Assembly (NCBI GenBank): GCA_003215315.1
Contig: QCKO01000010.1
Span: 1 to 40,178 of the forward strand
Reading direction: 5' to 3'
Length of the DNA: 40,178 bases
Source: Prochlorococcus sp. AG-409-P19
GTDB taxonomy: Bacteria; Cyanobacteriota; Cyanobacteriia; PCC-6307; Cyanobiaceae
Each line of letters opens with the position of its first letter. Position 1 is the stretch's first letter. The translations under genes and the position numbers were made by a program. The notes beneath the pieces are model-generated. The model ran no database searches. It was not told the origin of the DNA and was given only the letters and a program-made list of their open reading frames with translations. Positions 18,360 to 27,718 of this stretch are shown here, piece after piece.

Positions 18360-19144
18360 TAAACAAGTATTATTAATAATATAAAAATAGATATTAAGCC
18401 GCCTAAAGGGTTTGGGTTATCTTGTCCACCACCTATAATAAAAGAAGGAATCTTAGGAGCAAATTGTATATAACCCGAAGAAATAATAAACCAAAGACCT
18501 ACCATACCTCCATGCAAGCCGATACAACCCCAAATAGAACCTCTATCCAATATTCTTCTAAAAGCAAGCAATACGCCAAAAAGAAATAATCCTAACAATA
18601 AAGGTAGCAAATTGACCAATGGAACATCAAGTCTAATATGAGCAAGGCTAAAAATAATTGCCTGAATAATAATCCCTTTACGAATACCAAAAGTATTTTT
18701 CATTTCTACAAACAACCATCCTCTAAAAATCAACTCCTCAGCAAAACCAACTCCTAAAGTTAATAAAATTGCATTAAATAACTGATTAGAGTTGATCAAT
18801 GAAAATCCTTGAATCTTATTAGTAATAAATAAAATAAAAATGAGCAAAGTAACTAAACTGAAAGACCATGATAACCCTTGCAAAAAATACCTTGAAATAT
18901 CTTTTATTGGATATGCATAAACTCCAACATACTTCCAAGTATGGTTAGTATGCCATCTATATTTAGACCAGCTTGGCAGATAACAAATAAATAGTATAAA
19001 AGTAAAAATTGTTCCAATAATTGACAGCATATTCTGGCTTATGTCTGAAAAAATAAAATTGATCAAATTAGAAAATATCCAGCCCAGAAAATATAAAACA
19101 GGAAATAAGATGAAAACAGGAATTATGTTTTTAATTTTCAACAA
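18317..19144 (-). CDS. CPBP family intramembrane glutamic endopeptidase (CAAX/Abi type)
   Basis: 275-residue polytopic membrane protein with about seven or eight helices. The protease signature is EELIFRGWLF at about residues 137-146 (EExxxR), followed by the second conserved motif around FSLAHIRLDVP (catalytic His) and a later WGCIGLHGGM (His). CPBP members cleave within the membrane or process prenylated peptides; substrates in cyanobacteria are unknown. It is convergent with the radical SAM gene, overlapping by 43 bp, and lies 30 bp after clpS on the same strand, so it may be read from the clpS transcript. Confidence 0.9.
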   Translation of the reverse strand: MLKIKNIIPVFILFPVLYFLGWIFSNLINFIFSDISQNMLSIIGTIFTFILFICYLPSWSKYRWHTNHTWKYVGVYAYPIKDISRYFLQGLSWSFSLVTLLIFILFITNKIQGFSLINSNQLFNAILLTLGVGFAEELIFRGWLFVEMKNTFGIRKGIIIQAIIFSLAHIRLDVPLVNLLPLLLGLFLFGVLLAFRRILDRGSIWGCIGLHGGMVGLWFIISSGYIQFAPKIPSFIIGGGQDNPNPLGGLISIFILLIILVYQRNTLFGTGRFFV

Positions 19145-19174
19145 AATCGCCTCCTAAGTCCGGCAAATAGTTTA

Positions 19175-19489
19175 TCAGCTTTCTTTCTCAATAGTGCTTG
19201 TAAGTCCCTTAGCCTTTAGAGATTCTGAGTAGAATTCTGCAGGTTCAAGGTCACAAACAATTACCAATCCCACTCCATTATTATGTGCTTCCAACATAAC
19301 TTTCAATGCATCTTGTTCACTCAACTGAGGAACAACCTGTCTAAGAGCATCTACAACATAATCCATTGTGTTAACTGGATCATTATGCAATAAAACCCTA
19401 TAGCGAGGGGAAGTCTTGCGAACTCGCTTAAGTTTTGGTTCAACTATCGCTGTACCACTTTCACTTAACATTGCTTGATACAAAATCAT
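19175..19489 (-). CDS. clpS: ATP-dependent Clp protease adaptor ClpS
   Basis: 104-residue cytosolic adaptor that hands N-degron substrates to ClpC/ClpA-ClpP. The ClpS core is clear: SPRYRVLLHNDPVNTMDYVV (binding-pocket Asn-Asp and Met/Asp-Tyr), then VMLEAHNNGVGLVIVCDLEPAEFY with the MxxAHxxG motif and a hydrophobic pocket. The first ~25 residues are a flexible N-terminal tail. Start taken at ATG 19487-19489; M8 at 19466-19468 is a possible shorter start. Confidence 0.94.
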   Translation of the reverse strand: MILYQAMLSESGTAIVEPKLKRVRKTSPRYRVLLHNDPVNTMDYVVDALRQVVPQLSEQDALKVMLEAHNNGVGLVIVCDLEPAEFYSESLKAKGLTSTIEKES

Positions 19490-19547
19490 TAAAAATTACC
19501 AATGCAAAGAATCTCACTAATATGAAAATTTACCATGAAAATTGAAA

Positions 19548-20771
19548 TTAGATTTTCGCAATTCGCTCCATTGCTAACTGCACATTTTGTCGGCTATTAA
19601 AAGCAGAGAGACGAAAATACCCCTCGCCGGAAGAACCAAAGCCACTTCCAGGCGTGCCCACAACATTTGCTTTGTTTAGCAAGAAATCAAAAAATTCCCA
19701 TGAATCCATATTGTCAGGGGTTTTTATCCAAGCATATGGTGCATTAACTGCTCCAAAGACCTCAAAGCCAGCATCAGATAAAGAACTCCTTATTATTTCT
19801 GCATTCAGCATATAGAAATCAACTAAATTACTAATTTGTTTTTTCCCTTCATTTGAATAAACTGCTTCTGCTCCTCTTTGAACTATATAACTGACACCAT
19901 TAAATTTTGTACTTTGCCGTCTACTCCATAAAGACCAAATATCTATTTCATTAGCATCTGAAAACCCTCGTAGGCTCTTTGGTATTACAGTAAAAGCGCA
20001 CCTTGTACCAGTAAAACCCGCATTTTTTGAAAAAGAACGAAATTCAATTGCGCAATCTCTCGCCCCAGGGATTTCATAAATAGAATGTGGTATCAGATCA
20101 TCTTGAATAAAAGCTTCATATGCCGCATCAAAAAGAATCAATGCTTTATTTTCTTTTGCATATTGTACCCACTTATTTAACTCCTCTTTTGTAGCAACTG
20201 CTCCAGTAGGATTATTAGGAAAGCATAGATAAATTAAATCTACAGGTTTTTGAGGAATCTCTGCCTTGAAATCATTTTCTGCTGTTATTGGAATATAAAT
20301 AAGCCCTTCATATCTCCCTTGATTTTCAGCTTGACCAGTCCTCCCAGTCATTACATTGCTATCTACATATACCGGATAAACTGGATCTGTTACAGCAATT
20401 TTATTATGCAAGCCAAGAATATCTAAAATATTGCTGCTATCACATTTTGATCCATCTGAAATAAAAATCTCCTCTGGATAGACTTCACAACCTCGAGACT
20501 CATAATCATTTTTAGCAATGACCTGTCTAAGCCACTGGTAGCCTTGTTCTGGTCCATAGCCATGAAAGCCTTCTTGCGTGCCCATTTCATCAATGGCTTG
20601 CTTCATTGCCTCCCTGCATGCTGAGGGCAATGGCTCGGTGACATCACCAATTCCTAAGCGAATCAAATTTGCATCTGGGTTGTTATCACTAAAGTTCTTA
20701 ACTCTTCTAGCAATTTCTGGAAATAAATAACCAGCTTTCAACTTGAGATAATTTTTGTTTATTTGAACCAC
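19548..20771 (-). CDS. dapL: LL-diaminopimelate aminotransferase
   Basis: 407-residue PLP-dependent class I/II aminotransferase that converts tetrahydrodipicolinate plus glutamate to LL-diaminopimelate, the one-step lysine/peptidoglycan branch used by cyanobacteria, plants and Chlamydia. Signatures: N-terminal [63 protein letters not shown], and the PLP-binding [14 protein letters not shown] with Lys. It ends with [13 protein letters not shown]. The start is GTG at 20769-20771. It is divergent from the DUF2344 radical SAM gene (94 bp between starts). Confidence 0.96.
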   Translation of the reverse strand: MVQINKNYLKLKAGYLFPEIARRVKNFSDNNPDANLIRLGIGDVTEPLPSACREAMKQAIDEMGTQEGFHGYGPEQGYQWLRQVIAKNDYESRGCEVYPEEIFISDGSKCDSSNILDILGLHNKIAVTDPVYPVYVDSNVMTGRTGQAENQGRYEGLIYIPITAENDFKAEIPQKPVDLIYLCFPNNPTGAVATKEELNKWVQYAKENKALILFDAAYEAFIQDDLIPHSIYEIPGARDCAIEFRSFSKNAGFTGTRCAFTVIPKSLRGFSDANEIDIWSLWSRRQSTKFNGVSYIVQRGAEAVYSNEGKKQISNLVDFYMLNAEIIRSSLSDAGFEVFGAVNAPYAWIKTPDNMDSWEFFDFLLNKANVVGTPGSGFGSSGEGYFRLSAFNSRQNVQLAMERIAKI

Positions 20772-20865
20772 GTTGACAATTCCTTTAATCTTTTCTCAAT
20801 GGTAAAAATCTATACCCATCTGGTCTAGTAATCCATACGATGTCTTTATGAGATGAGAATTAACC

Positions 20866-23547
20866 GTGGGGAAATTAATCAAAACCGATATAAAGGCCAA
20901 CAAAAATGATCTGCCTATAGATTTCAACCAGTTAATTGACAGTAGCATTTCAAAGCCTGCGAGATATATGGGGTTAGAACAAGGGGTCGAATATCATAAT
21001 TGGGATAAAGCTAAAGTTAGATGGGCACTTACTTATCCTGAAATTTACGAAATAGGCGCTTCGAATTTAGGACATATAATTCTTTATTCAATTCTCAATA
21101 AAGTCCCTGGACAAATCTGCGATCGTGCTTATCTACCAGACAAAGATCTAGCCTTAAGACTTAGAGAGCAATCGCTACCATTATTTGGCGTTGAATCTAG
21201 AAGGCCTTTAATCAGCTTTGATTTAGTGGGTTTTAGTTTGAGCTATGAATTAGGGGCAACCAATATTTTAGAAATGCTAGATCTATCTGGCATCAAACTC
21301 AACGCTAGAGAGAGACAGAATATTCCATTAAATGAACCACACTCAACACCTCTAATTTTTGCCGGCGGCCCCACAGCAACAAGCAACCCAGAACCATATG
21401 CCTCTTTCTTCGATTTCTTTACTTTAGGAGACGGAGAGGAGGTCCTTCCAGAAATTGGATTAATAATTGCCCAAGGTAAAGAAAAAAACCTTTCAAGATT
21501 TTCACTCCTTAAAGAAATCTCAGAAATACCTGGAGTGTATGTTCCATCATTTTACTCTCCAAGCAAAAAGTCACCAAAAATAGAACCTATTCAGCCATAT
21601 GTACCTCATCGAGTTTTAAGACGTGTTTCTTCACCAATGCCCAGTTATGGAATGGGATTAGTGCCATATGTTGAAACAGTTCATGATCGACTCACTATTG
21701 AAATCAGGAGAGGTTGCACAAAAGGTTGCCGTTTCTGTCAGCCTGGCATGCTAACTCGGCCAGCCAGAGATCTAAAGCCCAAAGAAGTCATACATGCTGT
21801 AGAAGCTGGTATGAAGCAAACAGGTTATAGCGATTTCTCTTTACTATCTTTAAGTTGTAGCGATTATTTGTCTCTACCATCCGTAGGAATAGAACTACGT
21901 AATCGTTTATCAAAAGAGAACATCTCTCTTCAACTTCCTAGCCAAAGAATAGACAGATTTGACGACAATATTGCACACATTCTTGGAGGCAATCGTAAAT
22001 CAGGTCTTACATTCGCTCCAGAAGCAGGGACGCAACGATTACGTGACATTATCAACAAAGGTTTATCTGATGAAGATTTACTTAAAGGAATAAGAACAGC
22101 GATGAAAAACAATTATCGCAAAATAAAGCTATATTTCATGATTGGTTTACCTGGAGAAAGAGATGAAGATGTAATCGGAATCGCAAATACATGTAAAAAC
22201 CTTCAGTCAAATTGTAGAGATTTAGGTTACTTAAATTTCAACATAACAATTAGTAATTTCACCCCTAAGCCCCATACTCCATTTCAATGGCATAGTGTTT
22301 CTCATATTGAGTTCATGAGAAAACAAAAAATACTCAAAGAAGCTTTCCGGCAAATAAAGGGTATAAAAGTGAATTACACCGATATTAGAATCTCATCAAT
22401 TGAAGATTTTATTGGAAGAGGTGGACGAGAACTTAGTCCCGTCATTGAAGCAGCATGGAGATCAGGAGCCGGAATGGATGCCTGGTTTGAATCTCAAGAT
22501 AAAGTTTATGGGGCTTGGAAAACCGCAATAATTGATGCAGGTCTAGAAGGGAAATATAGAAAGCTTGAGCTTGGCAATTGGAGCACACTCGAACAACTTA
22601 GCAAAGACGATTTGATCAAGTTCTGTAATCAACCTCTCCCATGGGACCACATTGATTCTGGAATTACAAAACAATGGTTAATCAATGATCTGCAAAGAGC
22701 ACTTAACTTAACAACAGTGCCTGATTGCTCTTTCAATGAATGCAGTAGTTGTGGCGTATGCGGGTCTGATTTAGGTCACAACGTAGTTATTCAACCTCCG
22801 CCGATACCTGATCCATGTACAACAAGCTCTCCCCCACAGGAGAAAATTAGTCGTGTCTTAATAAAATTTTCAAAAACAAACCCTATGCACCTTATTAGTC
22901 ACCTTGATTTAATGAGATTGCTAGAGAGATGTTTGAGAAAAAGTCAACTCCCAGTAAGTTATTCTGGAGGTTTTCACTCTCTCCCACGCATACGAGTTGC
23001 ACTTGCTCTGCCTCTAGGAGTTGAAGCCTTAAATGAATGGCTAGATATTGATTTCTATGAAGATGTACCAGCTCAAACAATTAAAGCAGAACTAGAAAAA
23101 CAATTACCTAAAGGGATCAAACTACTATCTGCAATAAATATCCCTGTAAAAAGCTCAAACTTATCTCAGAAAATCAAAGGAGCAATATGGAGCTTTGATT
23201 TAATAGCAACAGAAAGTAAATACCCGTCCGTATCGGAATGGAAAAAAGCAATCAACAAGCTTCTTCAAGCCAATGAACTTATATGGAAAGATAAAGACAA
23301 AAAAGGACGACCTAGAGAAAGAGACTTCCATGAAGCATTAATCTCACTTAAAATTAATCACATAGAAAACTTATCCTCAGACATATCCAAACCACAAAGA
23401 GTTAGATTGCAACTTCATAGTGAAATTGATGAAAGCGGGAGAAGCATTAAGCCAATTCAGGTAAAGAACTGGTTGGATAAAATTTTTGGATTAGATCTCA
23501 AGTTGAAAAGTATAAAAAGAGATGAACTACAGTTAAAGTGCTGCTAA
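20866..23547 (+). CDS. Radical SAM protein fused to DUF2344 domain
   Basis: 893 residues combining three parts: a B12-binding-like N-terminal region (~40-250; LTYPEIYEIGASNLGHIILY, GFSLSYELGATNILEML, FAGGPTATSNPEPYASFFDF, LGDGEEVLPE); a radical SAM barrel with CTKGCRFC (Cys 284, 288, 291), LTFAPEAGTQRLRDIINKG and FMIGLPGERDED; and a C-terminal DUF2344 domain (~660-890; LISHLDLMRLLERCLRKSQL). Between the last two a Cys cluster C621-x4-C626-x2-C629-x2-C632 suggests a second Fe-S centre. In many bacteria the DUF2344 part is a separate gene next to the RNase E/G gene, and here rne follows directly, so a role in tRNA/rRNA modification or RNase E-linked RNA metabolism is likely but unproven. Start GTG 20866. 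Confidence 0.88.
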   Translation: MGKLIKTDIKANKNDLPIDFNQLIDSSISKPARYMGLEQGVEYHNWDKAKVRWALTYPEIYEIGASNLGHIILYSILNKVPGQICDRAYLPDKDLALRLREQSLPLFGVESRRPLISFDLVGFSLSYELGATNILEMLDLSGIKLNARERQNIPLNEPHSTPLIFAGGPTATSNPEPYASFFDFFTLGDGEEVLPEIGLIIAQGKEKNLSRFSLLKEISEIPGVYVPSFYSPSKKSPKIEPIQPYVPHRVLRRVSSPMPSYGMGLVPYVETVHDRLTIEIRRGCTKGCRFCQPGMLTRPARDLKPKEVIHAVEAGMKQTGYSDFSLLSLSCSDYLSLPSVGIELRNRLSKENISLQLPSQRIDRFDDNIAHILGGNRKSGLTFAPEAGTQRLRDIINKGLSDEDLLKGIRTAMKNNYRKIKLYFMIGLPGERDEDVIGIANTCKNLQSNCRDLGYLNFNITISNFTPKPHTPFQWHSVSHIEFMRKQKILKEAFRQIKGIKVNYTDIRISSIEDFIGRGGRELSPVIEAAWRSGAGMDAWFESQDKVYGAWKTAIIDAGLEGKYRKLELGNWSTLEQLSKDDLIKFCNQPLPWDHIDSGITKQWLINDLQRALNLTTVPDCSFNECSSCGVCGSDLGHNVVIQPPPIPDPCTTSSPPQEKISRVLIKFSKTNPMHLISHLDLMRLLERCLRKSQLPVSYSGGFHSLPRIRVALALPLGVEALNEWLDIDFYEDVPAQTIKAELEKQLPKGIKLLSAINIPVKSSNLSQKIKGAIWSFDLIATESKYPSVSEWKKAINKLLQANELIWKDKDKKGRPRERDFHEALISLKINHIENLSSDISKPQRVRLQLHSEIDESGRSIKPIQVKNWLDKIFGLDLKLKSIKRDELQLKCC

Positions 23548-23555
23548 TATATTAA

Positions 23556-23584
23556 AAGAACCAAGGAAGATCCCTTCAGTTCTT
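23556..23584 (+). terminator. Weak terminator-like hairpin after the DUF2344 gene
   Basis: AAGAAC (23556-23561) pairs with GTTCTT (23579-23584), with an inner AAGG/CCTT pairing, followed by AATTAACGTCATTTTTTGG. The stem is imperfect and the T run is displaced, so it may end or attenuate the upstream transcript before rne. Confidence 0.35.
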
Positions 23585-23725
23585 AATTAACGTCATTTTT
23601 TGGAAGAGAGATCTAATTCTCATCAACATCCGGCACATCAATTCCCGGTAATAAGTAAATCAATTCGAGAACATGGTCTAAGTATCTCTTCCAGCAAGAG
23701 TTGTCGTTAAACGTTCGTTTCAGGC

Positions 23726-23749
23726 TATTTGCAGAACACTCTGCAAATA
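23726..23749 (+). promoter_or_regulatory. Stem-loop in the rne 5' leader
   Basis: Perfect 10-bp stem TATTTGCAGA (23726-23735) / TCTGCAAATA (23740-23749) with a four-base ACAC loop, followed by AT-rich ATTTTATTAAAG, and 42 bp before the RNase E start codon. RNase E mRNAs are classically self-controlled through 5' UTR structure; this is a good candidate for such an element, or for a terminator/attenuator. Confidence 0.55.
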
Positions 23750-23791
23750 ATTTTATTAAAGAGCCAACAAGGCCCACACTCATTTTTGTAT

Positions 23792-25714
23792 ATGCCTCAG
23801 CAAATTATCATCGCTGAGCAGTTGCGAATTGCAGCACTGCTCACTGATGAGCGAATAGACGAATTAATTGTCGCCCAGGGTCGCTATCAAATCGGAGATG
23901 TATTTTTAGGCACAGTTGAAAATGTTCTTCCAGGAATTGATGCGGCTTTTGTCAATATTGGAGAAAGTGAAAAGAATGGATTTATTCATGTAAGTGATTT
24001 AGGACCTTTAAGACTAAAAAAAGGAGCCGCAGCAATAACAGAATTACTAGAGCCCAGGCAAAAGGTTTTAGTACAAGTAATGAAAGAACCTACAGGATCT
24101 AAAGGTCCTAGATTATCAGGAAATTTAGTATTACCTGGTAGATACATTGCTCTTCAACCTCATGGGCAAGGGGTAAATATTTCACGCAAAATCAGTTCAG
24201 AAGGTGAAAGGAATCGACTGAGAGCTCTCGGAGTGTTAATTAAACCTTCAAGTACTGGACTAGTAATGAGAACAGAAGCTGAAGATATAAGCGAAGAAAA
24301 TCTAATAAATGACTTTGAAATTTTGCTTAAACAATGGGACCTAATTCAACAAGCAGCAGAAGAATGCACACCACCACTTCTATTAAACCGGGATGAAGAT
24401 TTTATACATCGAATACTCAGAGATCATAGAAGTCCAAACTTACATAAAATAGTAGTTGACAACATAGATGGTGTTGAAAGAATTAAAAAATTCTTAGGTG
24501 ATGAAGATAAGATCTCTATAGAAGTGCATCATGAGCCTGATGAAATACTTGAACATTATAAGGTCAACCTTTCTATACAAAATGCTTTAAAACCAAGAGT
24601 TGATCTACCTTCTGGCGGCTATATTATTATAGAACCTACAGAAGCATTAACAGTTATTGATGTCAATTCAGGGTCATTTACACGATCCGCGAATTCAAGA
24701 GAAACTGTTCTATGGACAAACTGTGAAGCAGCAATTGAAATAGCTAGACAGTTAAAGCTACGAAATATAGGTGGAGTAATAATTATCGATTTTATCGATA
24801 TGGATACGAGAAGAGATCAACTTCAACTTCTTGAACATTTCACATCTGCAATCAAGGATGACTCGGCACGGCCACAAATAGCACAACTAACAGAGCTTGG
24901 CCTTGTAGAGCTAACAAGGAAAAGACAAGGTCAGAACATTTATGAATTATTTGGAAAAACTTGTCCAACTTGTTCAGGCCAAGGTCTCATTGGGATAATC
25001 CCTGGCAAAGATCACCTAGAAGAAAGTGCAACAGAAAGTGGGTTAGTTTCTTCCAATCTAAATATTAGAAGGGACGCTTATAAGCAAACAGAAAGCAACA
25101 ATAGTAAGAAAAAGAAAAATAAGAGTAAAGATGACAATATTGGTGATCAAGATGATTCCGGACTACACATTGATAATGATTCTTCTATTAACTCTGAAGG
25201 AGTTGCAGAAGAAAACAATGTGGAGAGCTTTTCAAATAAACAAGAAGCTGAATTAATCACAGTAGGAATAACCGAAGAAGAAGAAGAAATTTATAGCCTA
25301 ATGGGACTTAATCCAATACTTCTAACAGAAAATATTCCACAAAATGAAAACTTGATTGTTCATATTGTAAGGCCTGGAGAAGATGAAGCAAAGGTCTTAG
25401 ATGATGCAAAAAAAGCAATGATAGCGAACTCAAATAAAAAACGTAAACGGGGCAAAAATCAAGTTCGAACAAATATTAAAAGCACAGAGGAAGCCAATTT
25501 AAATAAAAATATAGAAATCCTAAATAAGTCTTCCCAAGAAAGTAACGAATCCGATGAGGAGCATCAAAATTCTAATGATGATATAACTATTATAGAACCC
25601 TTAATGACATTAAATGAGAATCAGGACAGTAACGATGAGAATGAACTATCAACACTAGAAGATAATATCGAAGACCCTAGAAGACGACGAAGAAGGTCAT
25701 CAGCTTCTATATAA
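23792..25714 (+). CDS. rne: Ribonuclease E
   Basis: Single-strand-specific endoribonuclease that starts mRNA decay and processes rRNA/tRNA. I start it at ATG 23792 (MPQQIIIAEQLRIAALLTDE), the family N-terminus; a frame running 21 codons further back crosses the leader hairpin. 640 residues: S1 domain in the first ~110 (GDVFLGTVENVLPGIDAAFV), RNase H-like and 5'-sensor regions, DNase I-like catalytic Asp290 (VIDVNSGS) and Asp333 (IIIDFIDMD), and the Zn-link Cys391/Cys394 (CPTCSGQG), all offset by 13 from E. coli. The acidic, disordered tail ends in RRRRRRSSA, the nonapeptide reported to bind PNPase in cyanobacteria. rnhB follows after 4 bp. Confidence 0.96.
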   Translation: MPQQIIIAEQLRIAALLTDERIDELIVAQGRYQIGDVFLGTVENVLPGIDAAFVNIGESEKNGFIHVSDLGPLRLKKGAAAITELLEPRQKVLVQVMKEPTGSKGPRLSGNLVLPGRYIALQPHGQGVNISRKISSEGERNRLRALGVLIKPSSTGLVMRTEAEDISEENLINDFEILLKQWDLIQQAAEECTPPLLLNRDEDFIHRILRDHRSPNLHKIVVDNIDGVERIKKFLGDEDKISIEVHHEPDEILEHYKVNLSIQNALKPRVDLPSGGYIIIEPTEALTVIDVNSGSFTRSANSRETVLWTNCEAAIEIARQLKLRNIGGVIIIDFIDMDTRRDQLQLLEHFTSAIKDDSARPQIAQLTELGLVELTRKRQGQNIYELFGKTCPTCSGQGLIGIIPGKDHLEESATESGLVSSNLNIRRDAYKQTESNNSKKKKNKSKDDNIGDQDDSGLHIDNDSSINSEGVAEENNVESFSNKQEAELITVGITEEEEEIYSLMGLNPILLTENIPQNENLIVHIVRPGEDEAKVLDDAKKAMIANSNKKRKRGKNQVRTNIKSTEEANLNKNIEILNKSSQESNESDEEHQNSNDDITIIEPLMTLNENQDSNDENELSTLEDNIEDPRRRRRRSSASI

Positions 25715-25718
25715 ATTA

Positions 25719-26315
25719 ATGATGATCAAAACAAATCATATTGCTGGAATAGACGAAGTTGGGAAAGGATCTTTATTCGGACCAGTTTTTGCAGGTGCTG
25801 TAATTCTTGATGATCTGACAGCCATTCATTTACGTAAAGAAGGTGTAAAGGACAGTAAAGAATTAACACCTAAGAAAAGGGCTTATTTAGTTCCGTTAAT
25901 AAAAAAATCGTGTATTGAATGGGGCCTAGGACAAGCTTCAGCAAAAGAAATTGATAAACTAGGCATTCGCGTTGCCACTGAGAAGGCAATGCTACGTGCC
26001 ATCCAAAAGTTAAAAACTACTCCTAAAAAGATTTTAGTAGATGGACATCTACCTCTTCGCATATGGCAAGGCAAGCAGGAGTCAATAATTAATGGAGAAA
26101 GTCATTTTGTATCAATTGCTGCAGCAAGTATATTGGCCAAAGAAGCCAGAGATGATCTTATAAAAAGGTTGGCAGATAAATTTCCAAATTTTGGACTAAG
26201 TTCAAATGTCGGGTATCCCACTGAGCTTCATAGGAAATCACTTAAAATGTATGGTCCAACAGATCTTCATAGGCGAAGTTTTCTTTCAAAAATAATAAGT
26301 CTAGAACAAAAATAA
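25719..26315 (+). CDS. rnhB: Ribonuclease HII
   Basis: 198-residue cytosolic enzyme that nicks RNA-DNA hybrids and removes single ribonucleotides from DNA. The DEDD active site is visible: Asp and Glu in HIAGIDEVGKGSLFGPVFAG, Asp in KILVDGHLPL, and Asp in AAASILAKEARDDLI; the C-terminal GYPTELHRKSLKMYGPTDLH is also typical. Two adjacent ATG codons form the start. Only 4 bp separate it from the rne stop, so it is cotranscribed with rne. It is convergent with the DUF1997 gene, with one base between stops. Confidence 0.96.
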   Translation: MMIKTNHIAGIDEVGKGSLFGPVFAGAVILDDLTAIHLRKEGVKDSKELTPKKRAYLVPLIKKSCIEWGLGQASAKEIDKLGIRVATEKAMLRAIQKLKTTPKKILVDGHLPLRIWQGKQESIINGESHFVSIAAASILAKEARDDLIKRLADKFPNFGLSSNVGYPTELHRKSLKMYGPTDLHRRSFLSKIISLEQK

Positions 26316-26316
26316 C

Positions 26317-26829
26317 TTATTTTCCGTTACACCAATTCTGAAAATCCTGAACAAGTTGCTTTCCTACCCTTGCTTTAATTCCAAGCAATATTCCATTTAA
26401 AATTGATTCCCCTGTGGATTCAAGAATCTTTGGCGGTATTAAATTCAAAAGAGGAGGTCTGCTGACAGTTACCCCTAATAATGCTTCTCCTTCTAAACCA
26501 TTAGGTGTCGCTTGTAAGATCGCATCAAGAGTTAAATCAAAATCATCAACCAAACCAAGTCCCTCAAGATGGCTATCTGTAACCTTCATACGAATTTGAT
26601 TCTCAGTATTTTCAACAGCAATTGATACAACTGGGTTAACTTGCAATTGAAAAACTTTAAAACTAGTTACTTCATATCTAAAGCTACCTGAGCCTAAAGA
26701 CTTTAATTTGTTCGGATCAAGCATTGCTCCAACAACCCTTTCCTGTTGTAAGAGATAATCAGGAAGAAGTTCAGCATTGACTTGAACGATCAGATCAAGT
26801 TTCTGTCGTGCATTAAAGGCCAGAGACAT
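26317..26829 (-). CDS. DUF1997 family protein
   Basis: About 170 residues from the ATG at 26827-26829 (MSLAFNARQKLDLIVQVNAE). The frame is open back to 26889, but that would run over the pheA start, so the shorter form is preferred. It resembles the DUF1997 family of cyanobacteria and plastids, a soluble START/SRPBCC-like alpha-beta fold: LPDYLLQQERVVGAMLDPNK, LGSGSFRYEVTSFKVFQLQV, PVVSIAVEN and a C-terminal amphipathic helix (ILNGILLGIKARVGKQLVQD). Function unknown. Divergent from pheA with 52 bp between starts, which likely holds both promoters. Confidence 0.78.
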   Translation of the reverse strand: MSLAFNARQKLDLIVQVNAELLPDYLLQQERVVGAMLDPNKLKSLGSGSFRYEVTSFKVFQLQVNPVVSIAVENTENQIRMKVTDSHLEGLGLVDDFDLTLDAILQATPNGLEGEALLGVTVSRPPLLNLIPPKILESTGESILNGILLGIKARVGKQLVQDFQNWCNGK

Positions 26830-26881
26830 GATCAACAGCTTCAGCTGAATGATCTTATCGACATTTGCCCCCTTTTTTCTA

Positions 26882-27718
26882 ATGCCCACACAAGTTGCCT
26901 ATCTTGGGCCAAAAGGAACATACGCTGAAAAAGCAGCCTTTGCGCTAGCCAAGCTTGAAAAGATTGAGGAACCTTCTTTTTTTCCCTGTCATGGACTTCG
27001 TTCTGTTGTCGAACACTTAGCCAATGATCTGAGTGAAGCTGCTGTAGTACCAATTGAGAATTCCGTAGAAGGTGGTGTTACAACAACTTTAGATGCGCTA
27101 TGGAGACACAAAAATTTATTTATACAAAGAGCTCTGGTTATTCCTATACGCCATGCACTTTTAAGTAATGGTTCCTTTGATGGAATCTCGGAAGTTTTAT
27201 CTCACCCTCAGGCCTTGGCTCAATGCAGTGGATGGCTCAATGACCATCTGCCAAACGCAATACAACTTCCAACAAATTCAACAGCTGAGGCAATGCGCAT
27301 GGTCAAAGGGAGTCAATTTCGTGCAGCCATAGGTGATTTAGATGCCGGCAACAATCAGGACCTTTCTATACTTAAATATCCAATTAACGATATATCAGGC
27401 AACTGCACACGTTTCATACTTTTGAAAAAAGAAAACATCAACCAAAATGGTAACAAAGCAAGCTTTGCATTTTCTCTTAAATCAAATAGCCCTGGTTCGT
27501 TATTGAAAGCACTTAATTGCATTGCAGAGCTTGGTCTAAATATGAGCAGAATTGAATCCCGCCCTTCAAAAAGAGAACTTGGAGAGTATGTCTTTTTTGT
27601 TGATCTAGATTTCCCAAATGGATTAGATATCCAACAAGAGAAAATCTTAAAGTTATTAGACCCTTTTTGTGATCATATAACTCACTTTGGATGTTATTCC
27701 AATAGTGAAATTATATAA
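26882..27718 (+). CDS. pheA: Prephenate dehydratase
   Basis: Converts prephenate to phenylpyruvate in phenylalanine synthesis; monofunctional, without a chorismate mutase domain. Start taken at ATG 26882 (MPTQVAYLGPKGTYAEKAAF, the family N-terminus) rather than 26849. 278 residues: catalytic PDT domain (1 to ~185) with VVPIENSVEGGVTTTLDALW and the T-R-F motif in ISGNCTRFILL, then a C-terminal ACT domain (~195-270) with GSLLKALNCIAELGLNMSRI and the ESRP motif that binds Phe for feedback inhibition. Convergent with the MPBQ/MSBQ methyltransferase gene, with their ends directly abutting. Confidence 0.95.
   Translation: MPTQVAYLGPKGTYAEKAAFALAKLEKIEEPSFFPCHGLRSVVEHLANDLSEAAVVPIENSVEGGVTTTLDALWRHKNLFIQRALVIPIRHALLSNGSFDGISEVLSHPQALAQCSGWLNDHLPNAIQLPTNSTAEAMRMVKGSQFRAAIGDLDAGNNQDLSILKYPINDISGNCTRFILLKKENINQNGNKASFAFSLKSNSPGSLLKALNCIAELGLNMSRIESRPSKRELGEYVFFVDLDFPNGLDIQQEKILKLLDPFCDHITHFGCYSNSEII

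Noticed and set aside
23729-23791. Longer N-terminus for RNase E
   Set aside because: The extra 21 residues are not RNase E-like and would be coded across a strong hairpin; family N-terminus begins at 23792.
26830-26889. Longer N-terminus for the DUF1997 protein
   Set aside because: It would overlap the divergent pheA start and lacks family similarity; the ATG at 26829 fits better.
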